Shown: positions 1 to 13,698 of the stretch, one piece after another | Numbering within the stretch: the first letter of the stretch is position 1 | Layout of the letters: every line of letters starts with the position of its first letter | Source of the DNA: Campylorhamphus procurvoides | Taxonomy: Eukaryota; Chordata; Aves; Passeriformes; Dendrocolaptidae | Assembly (NCBI GenBank): GCA_013396655.1 | Contig: WBMV01006289.1 | Location: forward strand, 3,084,342-3,148,341 | Reading direction: 5' to 3' | DNA length: 64,000 bases | Made by a program: the position numbers and the translations under genes | Notes under the pieces: generated by a model | Seen by the model: the letters and a program-made list of their open reading frames with translations, nothing else | What the model was told of the DNA's origin: nothing | Databases searched by the model: none

Positions 1-1158
1 TTTAAATCAACAGTAACTAGACGTTGTGTTTAATCACACATCCACAGGCACCTCCATTTTTCTTCAGCTTTTCATATTAACTTCCCTTTGGTTTCAAATG
101 CAAACTGCACCAACAACACACTGCAACTGCAAAGTGCAGCTTTCCATGTATGCCATAAGACATAACTGAAGGAAAATGAAGTTCCATTCACCAACAAAAC
201 AGACTTAAGCGGGACAAATTACTTCACATATAAATGCAACATGCTTCACAGCATTACAGAGCAGCTACTACATGACTGCAAACAAAGCAAGCAGGACAGC
301 AACCGCATTGCACAATATTTTCAAATTTACAGCAACTCACACAGTGTATACTGCCAGAAAGCAGAATGAGAAAGAATTACAAGATTAATTGTGAAAGTCA
401 GATCATGATTATCTATAAAACATACTCTACTACATCTTCATACTTGGCAAGTTTGAGATTCATAGAACTCTACACTTTCTAGCAAAACATTCACTCAGTG
501 CTTCCAACAAAAGATAAGTATTCCTGTTTGCTTGACTGAACAATGAGTCCATCAGCTCTCATTTGCTGTAGTGGGTCATCAGAAAACAAAGTCCTACCAA
601 AATCCTTGTCAGAACAATCTGACAGCAAAGGACATAACCTATGCAAATCATTGTTATACTACTCCAAATAGTGCTTATGAACTGAACATGACATAAATGT
701 GCACTTAGACTATAAACACATGAATTTTAACAAATGCACAGATTAAATTACTGAGGCTATAAAAGCGAGCATTCCTGAGAAACAACAAAGCATTTTCTCA
801 GGACTTAAATAGTGGTCTTGTTTGTCCTGTTATGCCAAAAAGGTTGAGAACATGAACGAAAATCTAGAGAATCTAAGTGTGCACTATGAATGTTTTTTTC
901 AAGACTACTACAAAGTTCTTGGCTTTTAAAAAAATACAATTTGTTAGACTCAAAATTTAACGAAAAGGCCAGTTAGATTCTACCTAATCTCAACTAAGTG
1001 AGGAAGTTTACAAAAAGATGATGTTACAAATTCAAAGGGAAAGGCTAACAAGTGAAGCAACCATAAGCAGCTAATACTGCCATGGTGCAATTTTGCTAAA
1101 CAATTCCCAATATTTTATAATCAAGAATAAAGCCTTCAGATTTTTTTTTCAAAAGTAC

Positions 1159-4100
1159 TTGCTTGTAAGTATCGTTTTCAATTGGCAGCAGATCATATGC
1201 CATTGCCTGGAAGGTGAGCTCATGAAGTACAGTTGATACTGGGTCAAAGCCACGATCAATTATTATTAGTTGGGAGTGAGTTTTAGCCTAAAAAGCCACC
1301 AAACAAACATGAAGTTAAGACACACAGTACAAAGTTAATGCATGTTAAATCCATTTACATTACATCACAGCACTGCAGAGATGTTTAGAAAAATAACTGA
1401 AGAAAACTGAAGTATGGTCCAAGTGTTTATTGACATGAAAAGAAAACATTTCAATTATATACAATGGGTTTAAATACTAATTTTAAGGCAATGCTTTCAG
1501 CACGCTGAATTTTGTTCATCTAATGAACAAAAAATGTAAAGGGGAGGGAAAAAAATGGCCATCCACTGACTTTTCACAGGTAACTGCATTGGTTGTATTT
1601 CAGATCAGATTATCTATACTGTGCTGCAATACAGAAAAAAAATCTCCAAATGTTCAACTCAAAGTTTCATTTTGAGATTTAGTAAAGTGGCAGTAGCAGC
1701 AGGTACATTTATTTCTGTAGCAGAGTGCAAAGGCACCAAGTCAGAATGGTTTACCCCACACATTTGTGTTTAAGCAGCTGCCCTAATCAGTCCTGATCTG
1801 TAGGAACAGATCAAAATCATTATTTACATGAACAGCTGTATCTTTGTGTATATTTGCTCCCCTCAGGGGAGCCATTTTAATTCTGCAGTGAAGTCCCTTC
1901 TACACATGGCCTTATGAAAGGTGACATTAAACCAAAAATTTATTCACTTAATGTAGGGAATGATGCAAACATGATCACAGGTCTGATTTCTCAAGTAAAA
2001 TCAGTTTGATCACACAAACTGTATTAGCTTACCTACAAACTTACTGTATCAGTTACTACCTCTAAGTTGCTTTCACACACACACAAAAATTAAATGGCAA
2101 CTAGTTGCCTTCATAATTAAATGAAATCTGCGTTTGTAGAATCCTCTGTCAAAGCATATTCCAAAGATGGTTCTTTTCCATCAGACTTATAAAAAAAAAG
2201 CAAACATTTTAGTTCACTTTCTACCTTTATTTGGCTGTTCTCATCTGTTCTGTAGTAGTTTTCAAGATTTTTTTCAACAAGCTGTGCAAGTTTGCTGGCT
2301 CTATCAGACGGTCCACTGGGAAAAAAAGGAAGCACGCAAAAAATAACTTGAATTTCCTCACCAGTACACTAAGATGCTACCTTTAAAACAGAAAGAACTC
2401 CCTAGATTGATCCTCTGGTTTCTCGAGCAGTTTATGCACTCCATTCTAAGCACTTCCAATATATTTCCACTTTTACATTACGATTCCACTCTTTGAATGC
2501 TTCAGGTATTTCACACAGTAGAAACAGCTTCAGCCAAAAGACTAACATTAGCTGGCATATGGCCCAGCACCTAAAAGTCTCACTCAGGCAGAAAACAAGA
2601 AGGAAAAAAGAGAAAAAGAAAGAAAAGGAAAAGAAAACAGTCAAGCAGTTATTTCTTTGTTACCTTTGCAGAGAATAAGGCACCACTACACATTACACCA
2701 CAGAATGCAGTTCTTGAGCACAATTTCAGATGCCTACTTTGACTTCAAAGATACTAATCCCTTTCAAAGCTCAAAAGAGGCATTCTTCTCAATATCTCTA
2801 CTACAATCCTGATCCCATCTGCCATGGCAATTTATGAATTCCTTGATGCCATGTGGAGCTGCAAATCTACGAACAGCAGCAGTTCTGTTATGGGATTATG
2901 CATCTTGTACACAAGAATGCAGCGTATCAGTGTCATCCTACTGTCCAAACATGAAATAAGCCATTTAGAACAAAACAGGGTAAAGTGTACTGTTCTACAA
3001 AGGTACACAAAGAAACAATTCACTGCTCTACCTACACTTCATAAATTCCTATCATTCCATAAATCAGAGCTGTGCATTAAAAAAAACAGAACACTAAACT
3101 ATGCTGCAGTGTCCAGCTATGACCAAACAATGTAGTAAGCACCAGAAGTGAAAGGAATTACACTATAAAACACTAATTTTGCCGTACCTTTTATATCGCA
3201 CTCCTGGATTCTCATCAAGTGTGGCACATAAGGTAACAATTTGTTCAGCCATTACTTGCAGTACAGCATCTTTATCCTTTGTCTTTTCCAGAGTTGGGCT
3301 ATAACAGCGGTAGAATGCATCTGGGATGTTGAGAGTAAATACCTGTGTAAAGCACACACAACAACAACAACAAAAGGCCTAAATTGCACATTTTTAAAAT
3401 ATCTGGTAAAAAAATTGCTAATAATTTAAACTATATGCTGTAAGAAAAGAATATATAACACACATAAAATAAAACAAACCCACAATTCATTCCTCTTTCC
3501 CTGCCCTGCTGAGCTCATCTGCTTCTTGTTCTCACACTCTTTTTCCTTATTAGTCTCCTCTCCTATGTAAACTACTATATTTTTCAAATTGCTTACTGCC
3601 TGTACAGATGGAAGGACAAGGGAAAACCAGAAGAACTAAATAATCTTCAGTGTCTTGCAAAGAGCCACACAATGCAATATCAGCACAGTCATAAAAGGTA
3701 TCAAAGTTAAAATAAAATTTTACATATTGTATCTGCTCATTATATGATGACTTTACCTTCAATAGCTCATATTCCTTAAATGCATTAAACCTTTATAAAA
3801 GAAGCTTAGTACTACAGAAAAAAGCTTTTCATAAATGGAATGCACACATGGAAACAATCCCATTGTCAGCAAACAGATTTTCTCCAGCTTCAGATGGACT
3901 CTCTAAGTACAGAGCCAAAGAAGAACGTCCATCCAGATAAAGATGTTTGCTTCATTCAAGTACACAATCACCTGGACTTTGCCCAGAGCTCAGTTTGATT
4001 ATTTACTCTTAGCACCCCAGAAAGCAGGCAAACCAGTTAACACTGCCCTTTGCTAAAGATTCAACATGTTCTCACAACCCAAAATACTGAGTACACAAAA

Positions 4101-7100
4101 CTACATCAAAACCAACAAAGTAGGCCTTATTTGGTAGAGAAAGCCACAAAACTTTTTCTGAAGCGCAGCTTTGGAAGAGCTCCCAAAAAGAGTTTGAAAC
4201 AAAACTTGGGAACATCAGCCTCACTGGAAAGCAAACAAAGAAGCCACCACACTCGTTCTCTGTTGGCTTCTCAACCTAAATAGCAAAAAAGCCTTCAGCA
4301 TAAAAGGAGCATGTCTTCCATCTAAGAAACTGCATCACAATGAGACATGGCCAGCATCAACCCCTCCTACATTCACCTGCCACTTGGTACACTAAGAGCT
4401 GTGACCGTCGATACGTTCATAAACTTTGACATGGGAAACATTCATGGTTAGTTATACAACTCTCAGTACTGGACAGGGTTTGGAGACTTCACTGTATTAG
4501 TGAGTATCAGTGTGCATTTCAGCCTTCTGTGTATGATGAAGAGCATCAGCAACAAATTATTTCTCAACACCCGCTGTGTGGCTGCACATGGAAACCACTC
4601 ATTGGCTTCTGTTGGTGGACTCAAATTTTTAATTGAGGAAACAGGGATTTCCATGTTCTCCTCTCACTGAAAAGTCTATCAGCTTGTGGTAGTTTGTTTC
4701 CTGGTTTTTCTGAGGCTTTCATTTTGTTCCACTCCCCTTCAGTTCTCTTAATCCATTTACTCTTCTTTCCTGATTTTCACCATGTAGTTAGTCCTACTTC
4801 TATTTCTGTGCACCAACCTACCTAGTCTGTCAAAGTAACACCTCAGCACAAGCACAAACTTTACTGCTTACTGAAGACAAACCAGAATACTTGCCTTCCC
4901 TTAGGGAACGGATTCCTTCTTTAACCTCCCTACTGCAACTGACACTAAGTCTTGTAAACAGGTCAAGTGCAAAGAGTAAATGTTTTAGTAGGAGGGCATT
5001 TGTTTTACCTGAAAAGCACAAACACTTTGAAATGTGCCAAAATGGCAAACCATTTCACATGCAGTTTGTCAGTCAAGAGCCACATTCTATTTCAGCAACA
5101 CTTGAAATAATCATCCAGACTGTTTTTTGCTGTGAAGACTAAGAATTAAACTTACCTGAGACTCGTAAGGGAAGAAGGAAATATTGATCTCCTTGCATCT
5201 CTTTATTGATTTTGCACATGAAGACTTAATTTTATTAAAGAGGCTGTCAGGACAAACTAGGAAAAAGAAAAGACTCTAAGTATAAATAATTTGTGCATAT
5301 TCCAGCTGTCAGCTCACTTATAAGCTTACAGAATTCAGAAATGATTCTTAATTTAGAATTGTCTGTTAACTGTCAAATACAGAAAAAGTTGCCAATTCTT
5401 CCTAAAGTGGGAAAGAACACATAACCAATATTTTGTGTTGTTCAAAAAGCATCACCTTTCAATTTTTACTAGCTTTGTGCAAGTGAAGTAGTACCATACT
5501 CATCAGCAGTCTGCAGCTATGAAGGATGTTGATTTTATCAAAACAAAAGATTCTGCTATTTTTTTCTCATATGGGAGAGAAAAATAACATTTCCCAAGCA
5601 ACAAAAAAGGAGAAATAATGTGTACATACGTAACAGCAAAACACAGAAATATGGATTTTAATTATGGATCTCAAATGTGTTGCACTGTGCTTCCAGGCTA
5701 CATTGGATCCCAGTGTAGAAACTGAGTTTAAGGAATACATGGATGACACAAATACTACACAGACTTGGAAGGGACAGAGCAATTTCTCTAACTCAGGAGC
5801 TGCTCATCTCAACAGGAAAAGTTTTGGCAAGTATTTAAACTGAAAGCTTGCCACTTGCAACCAAGGAACATACAGCAAGATAGCAGTAATTTTCCAGAAC
5901 AGTAATTGCTGCTTTGGCATAAAATGAAAAAAGAAACAAAGGGTTTTGGATAGTAATTTGATAAATGCTTTGAGAACGTACAGTAGCAGATACACACCAT
6001 CCACTGACACCCACAAAGACAGCCACAGCTCAGTCTCTGCCTTCAGCAGCATGTTTGGGTTTTTTGTTTTCCCTTCATTACAGCCATTTTAGTCACACTG
6101 ACTGACTGCAGGGAACAGTCATATTAACCCCAGTTGCACTAATTGCCTCTGTTGTGCAATGTATATCGTGCATGTAAGGGCTGCGCAGGCCCCTTCCAAG
6201 TGAAGGGAAAAAGCTGGCTCACAAGTCGGAAGGAACTACCTGAAATAACAAATTGGTAACATTGCTCTTGCAGAAAGTTCTCATGCATTTATATTTTTAG
6301 TACTATTTTGTTTCTGTAGAGATATATAGTTTTACTTGAATTGTCTTCCTCCACACTCCCCAGCATAGGAGGGGACTGAAACACCTGAACATAAAACTAC
6401 ATGACCTAAATTAAAAGCTGAGGAGTGGAATGATCAAGAATGGCAATTATGAAAGAAATTACTATTGCCACACAGCATGGTGACCACAACCTGGCAACCC
6501 AAATATCTGGGCAATGAATTGAGTTTCAAATCTTCTTGCAAGAAACAGTACCCAAACTTTCCAGGTACTCAACCATGGGAAAAAATTGAGGAGTTTACTT
6601 ATTTACCCGTATAAAGTTATCAAACTACAAGACAAAAGCTTACTTACAGTCAGTGAAATACACGTATGCTGCTTTGTATCTGCTGCATGATTTAGTGATG
6701 AAGTCATCAATAAGTCCATCTACAGACTTACGAGGGTAGGAAAAATACAGAAAAAAACCATTATCACAGTGTTTTGCCTTTCTTCACATACCACACAAAA
6801 CTTCTCCCTTCTCTCCTCCTGCCCTATTACCAAGTCCCACTTAGCAATACTGCAGTTCAACATACAGAAAACCCTTAAGCTTAAGATTTTTAATTCCACA
6901 CCAAGAATAACAACTACAGACGGTCAGTAATGAACCAAGATCACTTTAGTAAGCACCCAAATCAGGGTACTTGCATAATTTTCCATCTATAAGAGTGCAG
7001 AGATTTATTATCTCAATAACTTTTAGGAAGTAATAGAAATCTCTTATTGGAGCCATTACTTTGAATTCTACTTTTCAATTTATAGCATCATTATGTGATA

Positions 7101-10100
7101 CAATGTCTCTTTCAGTGAGGTTACAATAGCTAAGCAATGAAACACTGCCCCTATTGATCACTAGGTACATGTTTGCAATGTACTCTGGTAGCACAGCATT
7201 GTCTTTTTGTTAGGGGAATGAAAGCATCATGCAGAGGAGTATTACGGAAAATGCAAAAGTAAAATACTGCTGAGGTGTACACAGTAAATAAACATTTTAA
7301 AATAAGATTGTTTTTTCAGTCTGAAAGATCTTACAATTTCTTTAAAATACTAACCTTTTTGGTGGGAGTTATTAAATATATGGCTTTCATGTGTGGGACA
7401 GGCTCACGGTTTTTATATACATTCTCCACCACTATAAAGTAAGAAATATTACATTTTTATAACTAAGAGCACTATGCATATTTAAGAAAAGGACTGTACA
7501 TATTTTAGCATAGAGTTTATAAAAATAAAGCATTAGCAATCAAGTTGTCCACAAGATTAGGGGCAAGGATGTACCTTCTGCCAAGAGTGCCTGATTTGTA
7601 CTTTGCTATTTTAAATACATCAAGTACCCCCAAGACTTCAGCTCTCAGCCTGGTGACAATTGAAGTTGTAAGACTAATTTTTTCCTGGGTATTCTACACA
7701 ATCAAGAGTTTTGGCCTCACACAGAAAGATATGGTAAGGCAAACATGCTTCAGCTATGGGGCCCATGCAAACTATCTTGCAAGAGAACAGCCTTGGCAAG
7801 ATGGTTCTTATTACAGCACACTGAAGGAGAAGGGAGAGCAAAACTATGCAGGGCATCATTTTGGACTACAGCCTCTTCTGTCCTTTGTTTGCCTGTTTCC
7901 TGGGCACTTACTCTGTTTCAATAAAATTGCAGGCACAAATTAGGTATTTTCAGCAAATCAGCTTCCTCAACTCTTGTTTTTTTCTGTTTAATAAAGTCAT
8001 TACTATATAGTGTTTCACTACACTAGCTTGAGAATGCAGAAATATTTTGGTGGCTCAGAAATTTTGTGGGGGAGGAACAAGGAAGATAAGTAATATCAGA
8101 CATCTGGATGTTGAAAGACAGGTTCTTTTCAGCAGTGTACTCACTAAAAATAAAAGGTTTCTTCTTGATGAGGGGGATACATACTCACTGAAAGTTTCCC
8201 ACGAAGGATAAGCAGTACTTCTTTATAATTTAAAACATGCTCCAAAAAGTGAAATTTATACAGTTTTGTTATTTTACTTCCAGAATAGTCATGTTATACT
8301 GAATAACTGGAATAAGAAAACTCTTGCTATTTGTGGGAAAAATAACTAAGCCTAAACAATGCCCTCTCACAAATGCATTTCTAAAAACCTAGACCTAGAA
8401 CTAATTAAAAACTAGATCATTTACATTTTGTGTATTTATTTCAATTTCAAAACCAGGCATTAGCAAACAAACACCCACTCCCCTCTCCCAAAACAAAAAC
8501 CACACAAAAAAACCCTGAAACCCAAACACAAAAACCACCACAACCAACCAACCAACCAAGAAAAAATCTTAAAAGCACAAAACACTGAACAACAAACAAA
8601 GCCTTACAGCAGTCTTTAAGGAAAAAAAGCATTTTAAAATGGGATTTGAACTTCTAGGCAGAGAAACATTTGTTTTTTCACTAAAAAAAAAAAATCATAG
8701 TTGGATAATTACTGTGCAAGCCAGAAAGTCTACTGTCTAATATCCCATAGCTACTTGTCTTCAGCAATTAAATAAAGACATTTTTGAAGGGCACCCTCAA
8801 TTTTACTCTCCCTTTTTCTTACCAGGATATTGCCATCTGTACATTAATAAGAATTACACTTACCTGTGATACCCTCTGCCAGTAGATCAGTCATTTTGCA
8901 GCACAGTGACAGTAATTTAGTAGTGTAATCATCTAAAAGCATTATCTAAACAAACAAAAAACCACACAAATATTTAGATAAGTTAATCGCCTACAGTAAA
9001 CCCATGTTATTGCCTTAAGTTACCATGGAAATTTGAAGCTGAAAGCTATTTTATTACTCTATATCTTTTCATTACCTGCATATAGCAACCTTGAAGGAGG
9101 AAATTGATCTCAAATAGCATCAGAAGGCAGGTCCCTACATGCAGGATATCCAAAGATGAGCTCCAACTTAAATAAGTAGCTTGTCCCCTCTACTCATACT
9201 CGGAAATACATTGAAACTTTCACTTGGACACAAGTTTTTTGAATTCCTGCTCATCTATCCCATGGCCTCCTTAAAACATACCTGTACTTATTCTAAAACT
9301 GTTTTATAGCTTAAGCAGCTCTAACAGGTACATCCACATGTACTGGAGTGCAGTATAATTCATGAAATTAATAAAGTACAAGTCTTTCAAAAGAAAAGTG
9401 AAGATAAACAAAAACAGTTTCTAATTTTTTTTAAACTAAAAAAAACCACCACAAAACAAAACAAAAATAACCATTTGTTCTTCCTATACTAGTCTTTAGA
9501 TTTCTCAGTATATATTATATAGAGACCAGAGTTACCAAAACTCAAATCCATTACTTGGATAGAAACAATCTTAAGTGAAAATACCAGCCATTAAGTTTAC
9601 TTATTTGTCCTCTACTTGGTGATACAGATTTCTTGTTCAAGAAATGACAACATTCTTACAAAAATTCTAACAAAACTGTACCTTCCATTCTTCCTCTTTC
9701 TTGAAGTCATCAAATACTGCTGACTTTAGCTCTGTAAGAAGAAACAGTTTACCAGCTAGAGGAATCAAAATGTTATTAAAAAAGAAAACCCATTTAAATT
9801 CATATGTTTAGAGGCCTAAACAAAAAATTAAAAACATTGATAAATATCTCCACACAATTCTTGACCACAAACTGTCCGTTCCTGTTTCCAGGTCTGTACA
9901 CAAGGTATAATAACAAATCTTTAGCCTCGTGAAAATTTTATTAACCTCTATATTTTCCAAAAACACTCTTGCCAATTAATTAGTCCTTAATATTACATAG
10001 AATTCTTTTTAAAAAATTGAGTGCCCAATGACCTTGTCCAAAATCTCAAACATTTTTTCTACAATACTTTATTTTGATTGCCTATAAAATAAACCAGACC

Positions 10101-12648
10101 ATACAAATGCTCAATTCAGTTGTCTTGAACCTCATTTCTGTAATTAAAAAACAGAAGTCAATTTTCTCCCATGACAGAAAGAAACTTTATTCCAAGCTAT
10201 AGGTACTAGACACAATGTACTTGCCCATGCAACATTGCAACTATTTGTTCTGCCCTCAGCCTGCAGCTCATTCACCCAAATAACTGACCTACACAGGCTC
10301 TCAAAAATCATCTCACTGGTCTCCAGCAAGCATTCTGAACACATCAAAAACCACCCTAAGTCCAGGGATGATTAGTGCTCCACTTTCGTCCAAGCTTTGA
10401 TTTTCTTCTCACAAATTTCATACCAACCACTCATCCTAGCTTTTCTAATTTGGTCTTCTTTGAATATATTCAACCAGTTTAGAAAGGTATTTTTCATCTA
10501 CCTTTACTTCCTGATCTAGATAAGAACTACAAGCAACCCTGATGGAACACCAGACTGCTAAACCCTACATGAAAAAATAAACAAACAAAAAAGGAAACCA
10601 CACCTTGGCAAAGTTAGGGACCCATTTATAACACACTTCCTGAAGAAAGGACTGTAAGCAAGAGTTACAAAAAATAAAGTCGCAGAAGTGCTGAATTATT
10701 TACAAAAATTAATATAACTATCTATGACTATAGAAGAACCTATTTTACAAGTCTAGAATAGAATTCCTCGTGGAAAGAACTTTATTTGCAGACAGACATG
10801 GAGAGTTGCTGTACATAGTTAATGTCATGATTTTGTCCACAGGAACTACGGCCTCCTAAATACAGGTGGCTTCTCCTGCTGCCATAACTGTGAACTGGCA
10901 ACCAACTTGGGTGAATTAACTTTTCCACACACTTCTGCTTCAATTCAGTCTAAAATTGCACCTAACAGAAAAGGCTATCACAATGGCAAGGGGTTTTAAC
11001 AGCACCATGACAAAGCACGGGTACAACTCTCTCTGTACACACACCACAGGTACAACTTCTGTGCCTATTCACAGAGCAGGAACAAGATGCACATCGACAC
11101 AAACTGCTACAGAAAGCACTAGCACCATTGACACTACTTTCAGACAAATCAGCCTTAAAAAGCCCCTACTTGTTCGCTGACCCATTAAGAAGCAGCAGTT
11201 TACGGTTTTCAATTACCCATAAACAAAGTGCCCGACAGTGCCTAAGACAGTTTATCAATTTTCATTGTTGTTGCAATGGAAAGACAAGAGTAACTAATTC
11301 TCTAACAAAGCATTCTTTTCATAAGATACCTCTTAACTAAGCTTGTAATGTAAATATTTTGTTATTCACACTGCTTCACCATCACTCTAATCTTCGTTCC
11401 TCAGGGTCTTGTCTGCACTGGCAACTCCCCTTTTCAAAAGTCCTTAAAGGCCCTGATAACGCAGTAATGCTTTGATCACGTTCCTTCCTTTCGATGTCCA
11501 AGTCTCCTACAAAACATCTCAGGACAAACCAGCGGCTTTACAGTCAAAAGCACAAATAACAGAGCGATAAAGGACAAGCAGAGCAGCAAAAGTAGGGATT
11601 TCTAAAGGCCAAGTTTTAAACAAAAGTATTTCGTTCACACAGGCAGGGTACAGGTGCCAGCAATTGGGGAATGAACACCAGGGGCACAGTCTTTCTCCCC
11701 TCTTTCTATATCCTCTTCCAGAGACACAAGCAAGCAGATCAGAGCTTTCAGGTGGAAGCAGAGGAGGAAAAGGCAGCGAGAAGGGCAGCAGGACCTTCCC
11801 GTCCCCGTGACAGCCACCAGGCTGGCTGAGCAGCTCGGGGAGCCAGAGCCTCAGTACAATTAACACCGGGGTGAGGCGGCTGCTCAGGCCTTTCCACAAA
11901 GGTCTCGCACGGCCTGAAATACCATACTGCTGAAGGGAGCAGCTGCATTTTCTGTAACAAACACCAGCAGAACCTGCTCCTAAACACGGAGATAAAAATC
12001 TGAAGCTCATTTGTAAGACTACCTGGGAACACCTTCAGCTTTTTCTACTGAAAGCACCGCGAAGCCCCACACGGAGCGGGCAGTGACACACACACAAACA
12101 TCCCAGAGAGCCCCTCCCGAGGCTGGAGGGCATTCCTCAAGTGCCGGTTCGGGTGCCACAGACAAGTGCAGGAGCAGCCGGCTTCAGTGTCAGCCCTCCA
12201 GGGCCGGCCCGGCGGGACACAGCCCGCAGAGCTCGCCCTGAGCTCGGAACAGGGCACAGGCACAGTCCGTGCAGGCGCTGTCACCGCGGGCAGCCGCCTC
12301 CTCCTCTCTCCGCGACGAGTCACCAGGTGTGGCAGCCGGGGAGAAGCCACCCACACACCCACAGCCTCCGCCGCACACCCGGCTGGCTCCCCGCAGAGCC
12401 CCCCGCTCTCCCGCCCAGCTCCGACAGGGAGCCCCGACCCTCCCTCGGCGGGCAGGGCAGGGACGGGGACAAGGGGAGCGCCGACCCCTCACGGCACCGG
12501 GGCGCTGCCGGCGGCGGGGCGGCAGCCCCTCACTCCCTCATACCCTCACTCACGCACTCCCTCACGCACTCACGCACCCTCACTCGCTCCCTCACAGACA
12601 CTCACTCTGCCACACCGCGCCCTTCAGCCCCCGCACCGCCGGCGCCAT
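1159..12648 (-). CDS. STXBP3: STXBP3 (Munc18-3/Munc18c), Sec1/Munc18 syntaxin-binding protein, exons 1-9, 3' part beyond the left edge
   Basis: Sec1/Munc18 protein that binds syntaxins and controls SNARE-dependent vesicle fusion at the plasma membrane (family knowledge). Coding exons, minus strand, in order: 12606-12648, 9682-9731, 8864-8945, 7355-7431, 6648-6726, 5156-5256, 3188-3342, 2225-2315, 1159-1287. All are GT-AG and phases join without a break: 807 nt, 269 residues of about 590 in the family. The start gives [15 protein letters not shown], which aligns to the human N terminus as I remember it. Recognisable blocks include [62 protein letters not shown] and [12 protein letters not shown]. 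The exons cover Sec1 domain 1 and the start of domain 2. The exon 9 donor (CAA|GTACTT) is weak but keeps phase 0. Positions 1-1158 are intron 9. The gene starts in a CpG island shared with the divergent FNDC7. I saw no lesion in the exons present. Confidence 0.96.
8455..8560. repeat. A/C-rich low-complexity tract in STXBP3 intron 3
   Basis: An A/C-only-like stretch with aaaccaccacaaccaaccaa motifs. Similar but shorter tracts occur at about 14690-14740, 25190-25215, 26665-26745, 35530-35580 and 52295-52345. They are simple sequence, and the open frame across the first one is spurious. Confidence 0.8.
12527..12608. repeat. CTCA/CACTC-type degenerate microsatellite at the STXBP3 exon 1 5' splice site
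   Basis: An irregular run of ctcact, ctcacg and ccctca units. On the minus strand this becomes GTGAGT/GTGAGG repeated. Its right end is the 5' splice site of STXBP3 exon 1 itself (donor G at 12605). Confidence 0.85.
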
Positions 12649-12895
12649 CTTGCTGCCAACCCCGCCTGGCAGCGCTGCTCTCCTCTCTCCTTCTCTCCCT
12701 TCCCTTCCCTTCCCCTCGCTCCGCGGCCCGGCGGGCGGGGCTGGCGGCGGGCACTGCCTGCTCCGGGGCGGGGCGGGCTCGGCCCGGCCGGGACCGGCCC
12801 CTCGGGAGCCGGGACAGCCTCCTCTGCCTCCGTGGGGACCGCGATACCTGCTGCGGAGGTGTGCGCTGCCCGGGGCTCTCCTCCAGAGCGCGGAG

Positions 12896-12938
12896 CCTCC
12901 TCCTCCTCTTCCTCCTCCTCCTCCTCCTCCTCCTCCTG
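12896..12938. repeat. CCT (AGG) trinucleotide microsatellite
   Basis: Near-perfect CCT repeats, with one CTT interruption near 12908, that run into tgctgccgccgc. The tract lies 250-290 bp upstream of the STXBP3 start codon, in its promoter or 5' UTR. On the minus strand it reads as a poly-Glu open frame, for which there is no sign of use as coding sequence. Confidence 0.9.
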
Positions 12939-13493
12939 CTGCCGCCGCTCCACAGCCGGGGATGCCGGGGTGCCCGGGCCGGTCCCGGGACCTGCCGCGG
13001 TCCCTGGCGGTGAAACCCGGGGCTCCCGCATGGAAACAGCCCCGTGTGGGGGTTCCCTCAGACAGCCGTGTAAAGCCCCAAGGAAAGCGCTGTCGGTACC
13101 GTCCCTTGTCACGGTCAGAAGTTTAGTTCGAAGACGTAAAGTCGTGTTGCCCAAGGGGAACCAGCAGCTGGTACAGATACGAAGCAATGAGAGGAAGATT
13201 CCTCTTTCCACAACGCCAGGTGTGAGGGAAGAGCGGTTCCCAGCCGGAATGGTATGGCAGAGTTCCATTCGGAGGGGAGTGCCACGAGGGCATCGTTCCC
13301 GGTAGGAAAAAATGAAGGTCCTTGTAAGTGCGCAGACATGCAGTTGGCAACGAGCTGAAGAGCAAATCTCAAATTTACATTTTATGGATCTATAATGGTG
13401 TAACAGAAGCGGGAAAAGCCCCATTACCCATCAGAATCCGTGTCCCCGGTTCGCTGGCCGGCCGTGCTCCAGCAGGGAGGAGCGCCCGGCACT

Positions 13494-13525
13494 GCCCTGC
13501 CCTGCCCTGCCCTGCCCTGCCCTGT
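13494..13525. repeat. CCCTG pentamer tandem repeat
   Basis: About six copies of ccctg directly precede the 21-bp minisatellite upstream of FNDC7. Confidence 0.85.
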
Positions 13526-13538
13526 CCGGGCTGCCAGC

Positions 13539-13698
13539 CTGCAGGGACAGGGGACAGCACTGCAGGGACAGGGGACAGCACTGCAGGGACAGGGGACAGC
13601 ACTGCAGGGACAGGAGACAGAACTGCAGGGACAAGGGACACAGCACTGCAGGGACACAGCACTGCAGGGACAGGACACAGCACTGCAAGGACACAGCG
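13539..13698. repeat. 21-bp minisatellite upstream of FNDC7
   Basis: Unit ctgcagggacaggggacagc plus a. Copies begin at 13539, 13560, 13581 and 13602. They are followed by indel variants of 23, 16, 21 and 16 bp at 13623, 13646, 13662 and 13683. The first three copies are identical, which suggests recent expansion. The array ends about 60 bp before the FNDC7 start codon (13761). Because 21 is a multiple of 3, it keeps open frames on both strands, and those are not genes. Confidence 0.95.

Larger units (their letters stand above)
12140..13110. promoter_or_regulatory. CpG island / promoter region of STXBP3, between divergent STXBP3 and FNDC7
   Basis: About 1 kb of GC-rich, CpG-rich sequence in an otherwise AT-rich region. 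It covers the STXBP3 start codon (minus strand, 12648) and extends upstream of it. It contains a CTCA/CACG-type microsatellite over the exon 1 donor and a CCT trinucleotide tract. FNDC7 starts 1.1 kb away on the other strand, so the interval could act as a bidirectional promoter. The exact transcription starts cannot be read from sequence. The long open frames here on both strands result from GC-rich sequence with few stops and are not called as genes. Confidence 0.75.

Noticed and set aside
12141..13424. Long overlapping open frames on both strands (up to 379 residues) in the CpG island
   Set aside because: GC-rich sequence with few stop codons and simple repeats. They have no domain, mutually overlapping frames on both strands, and cover the real STXBP3 exon 1 and its splice donor.
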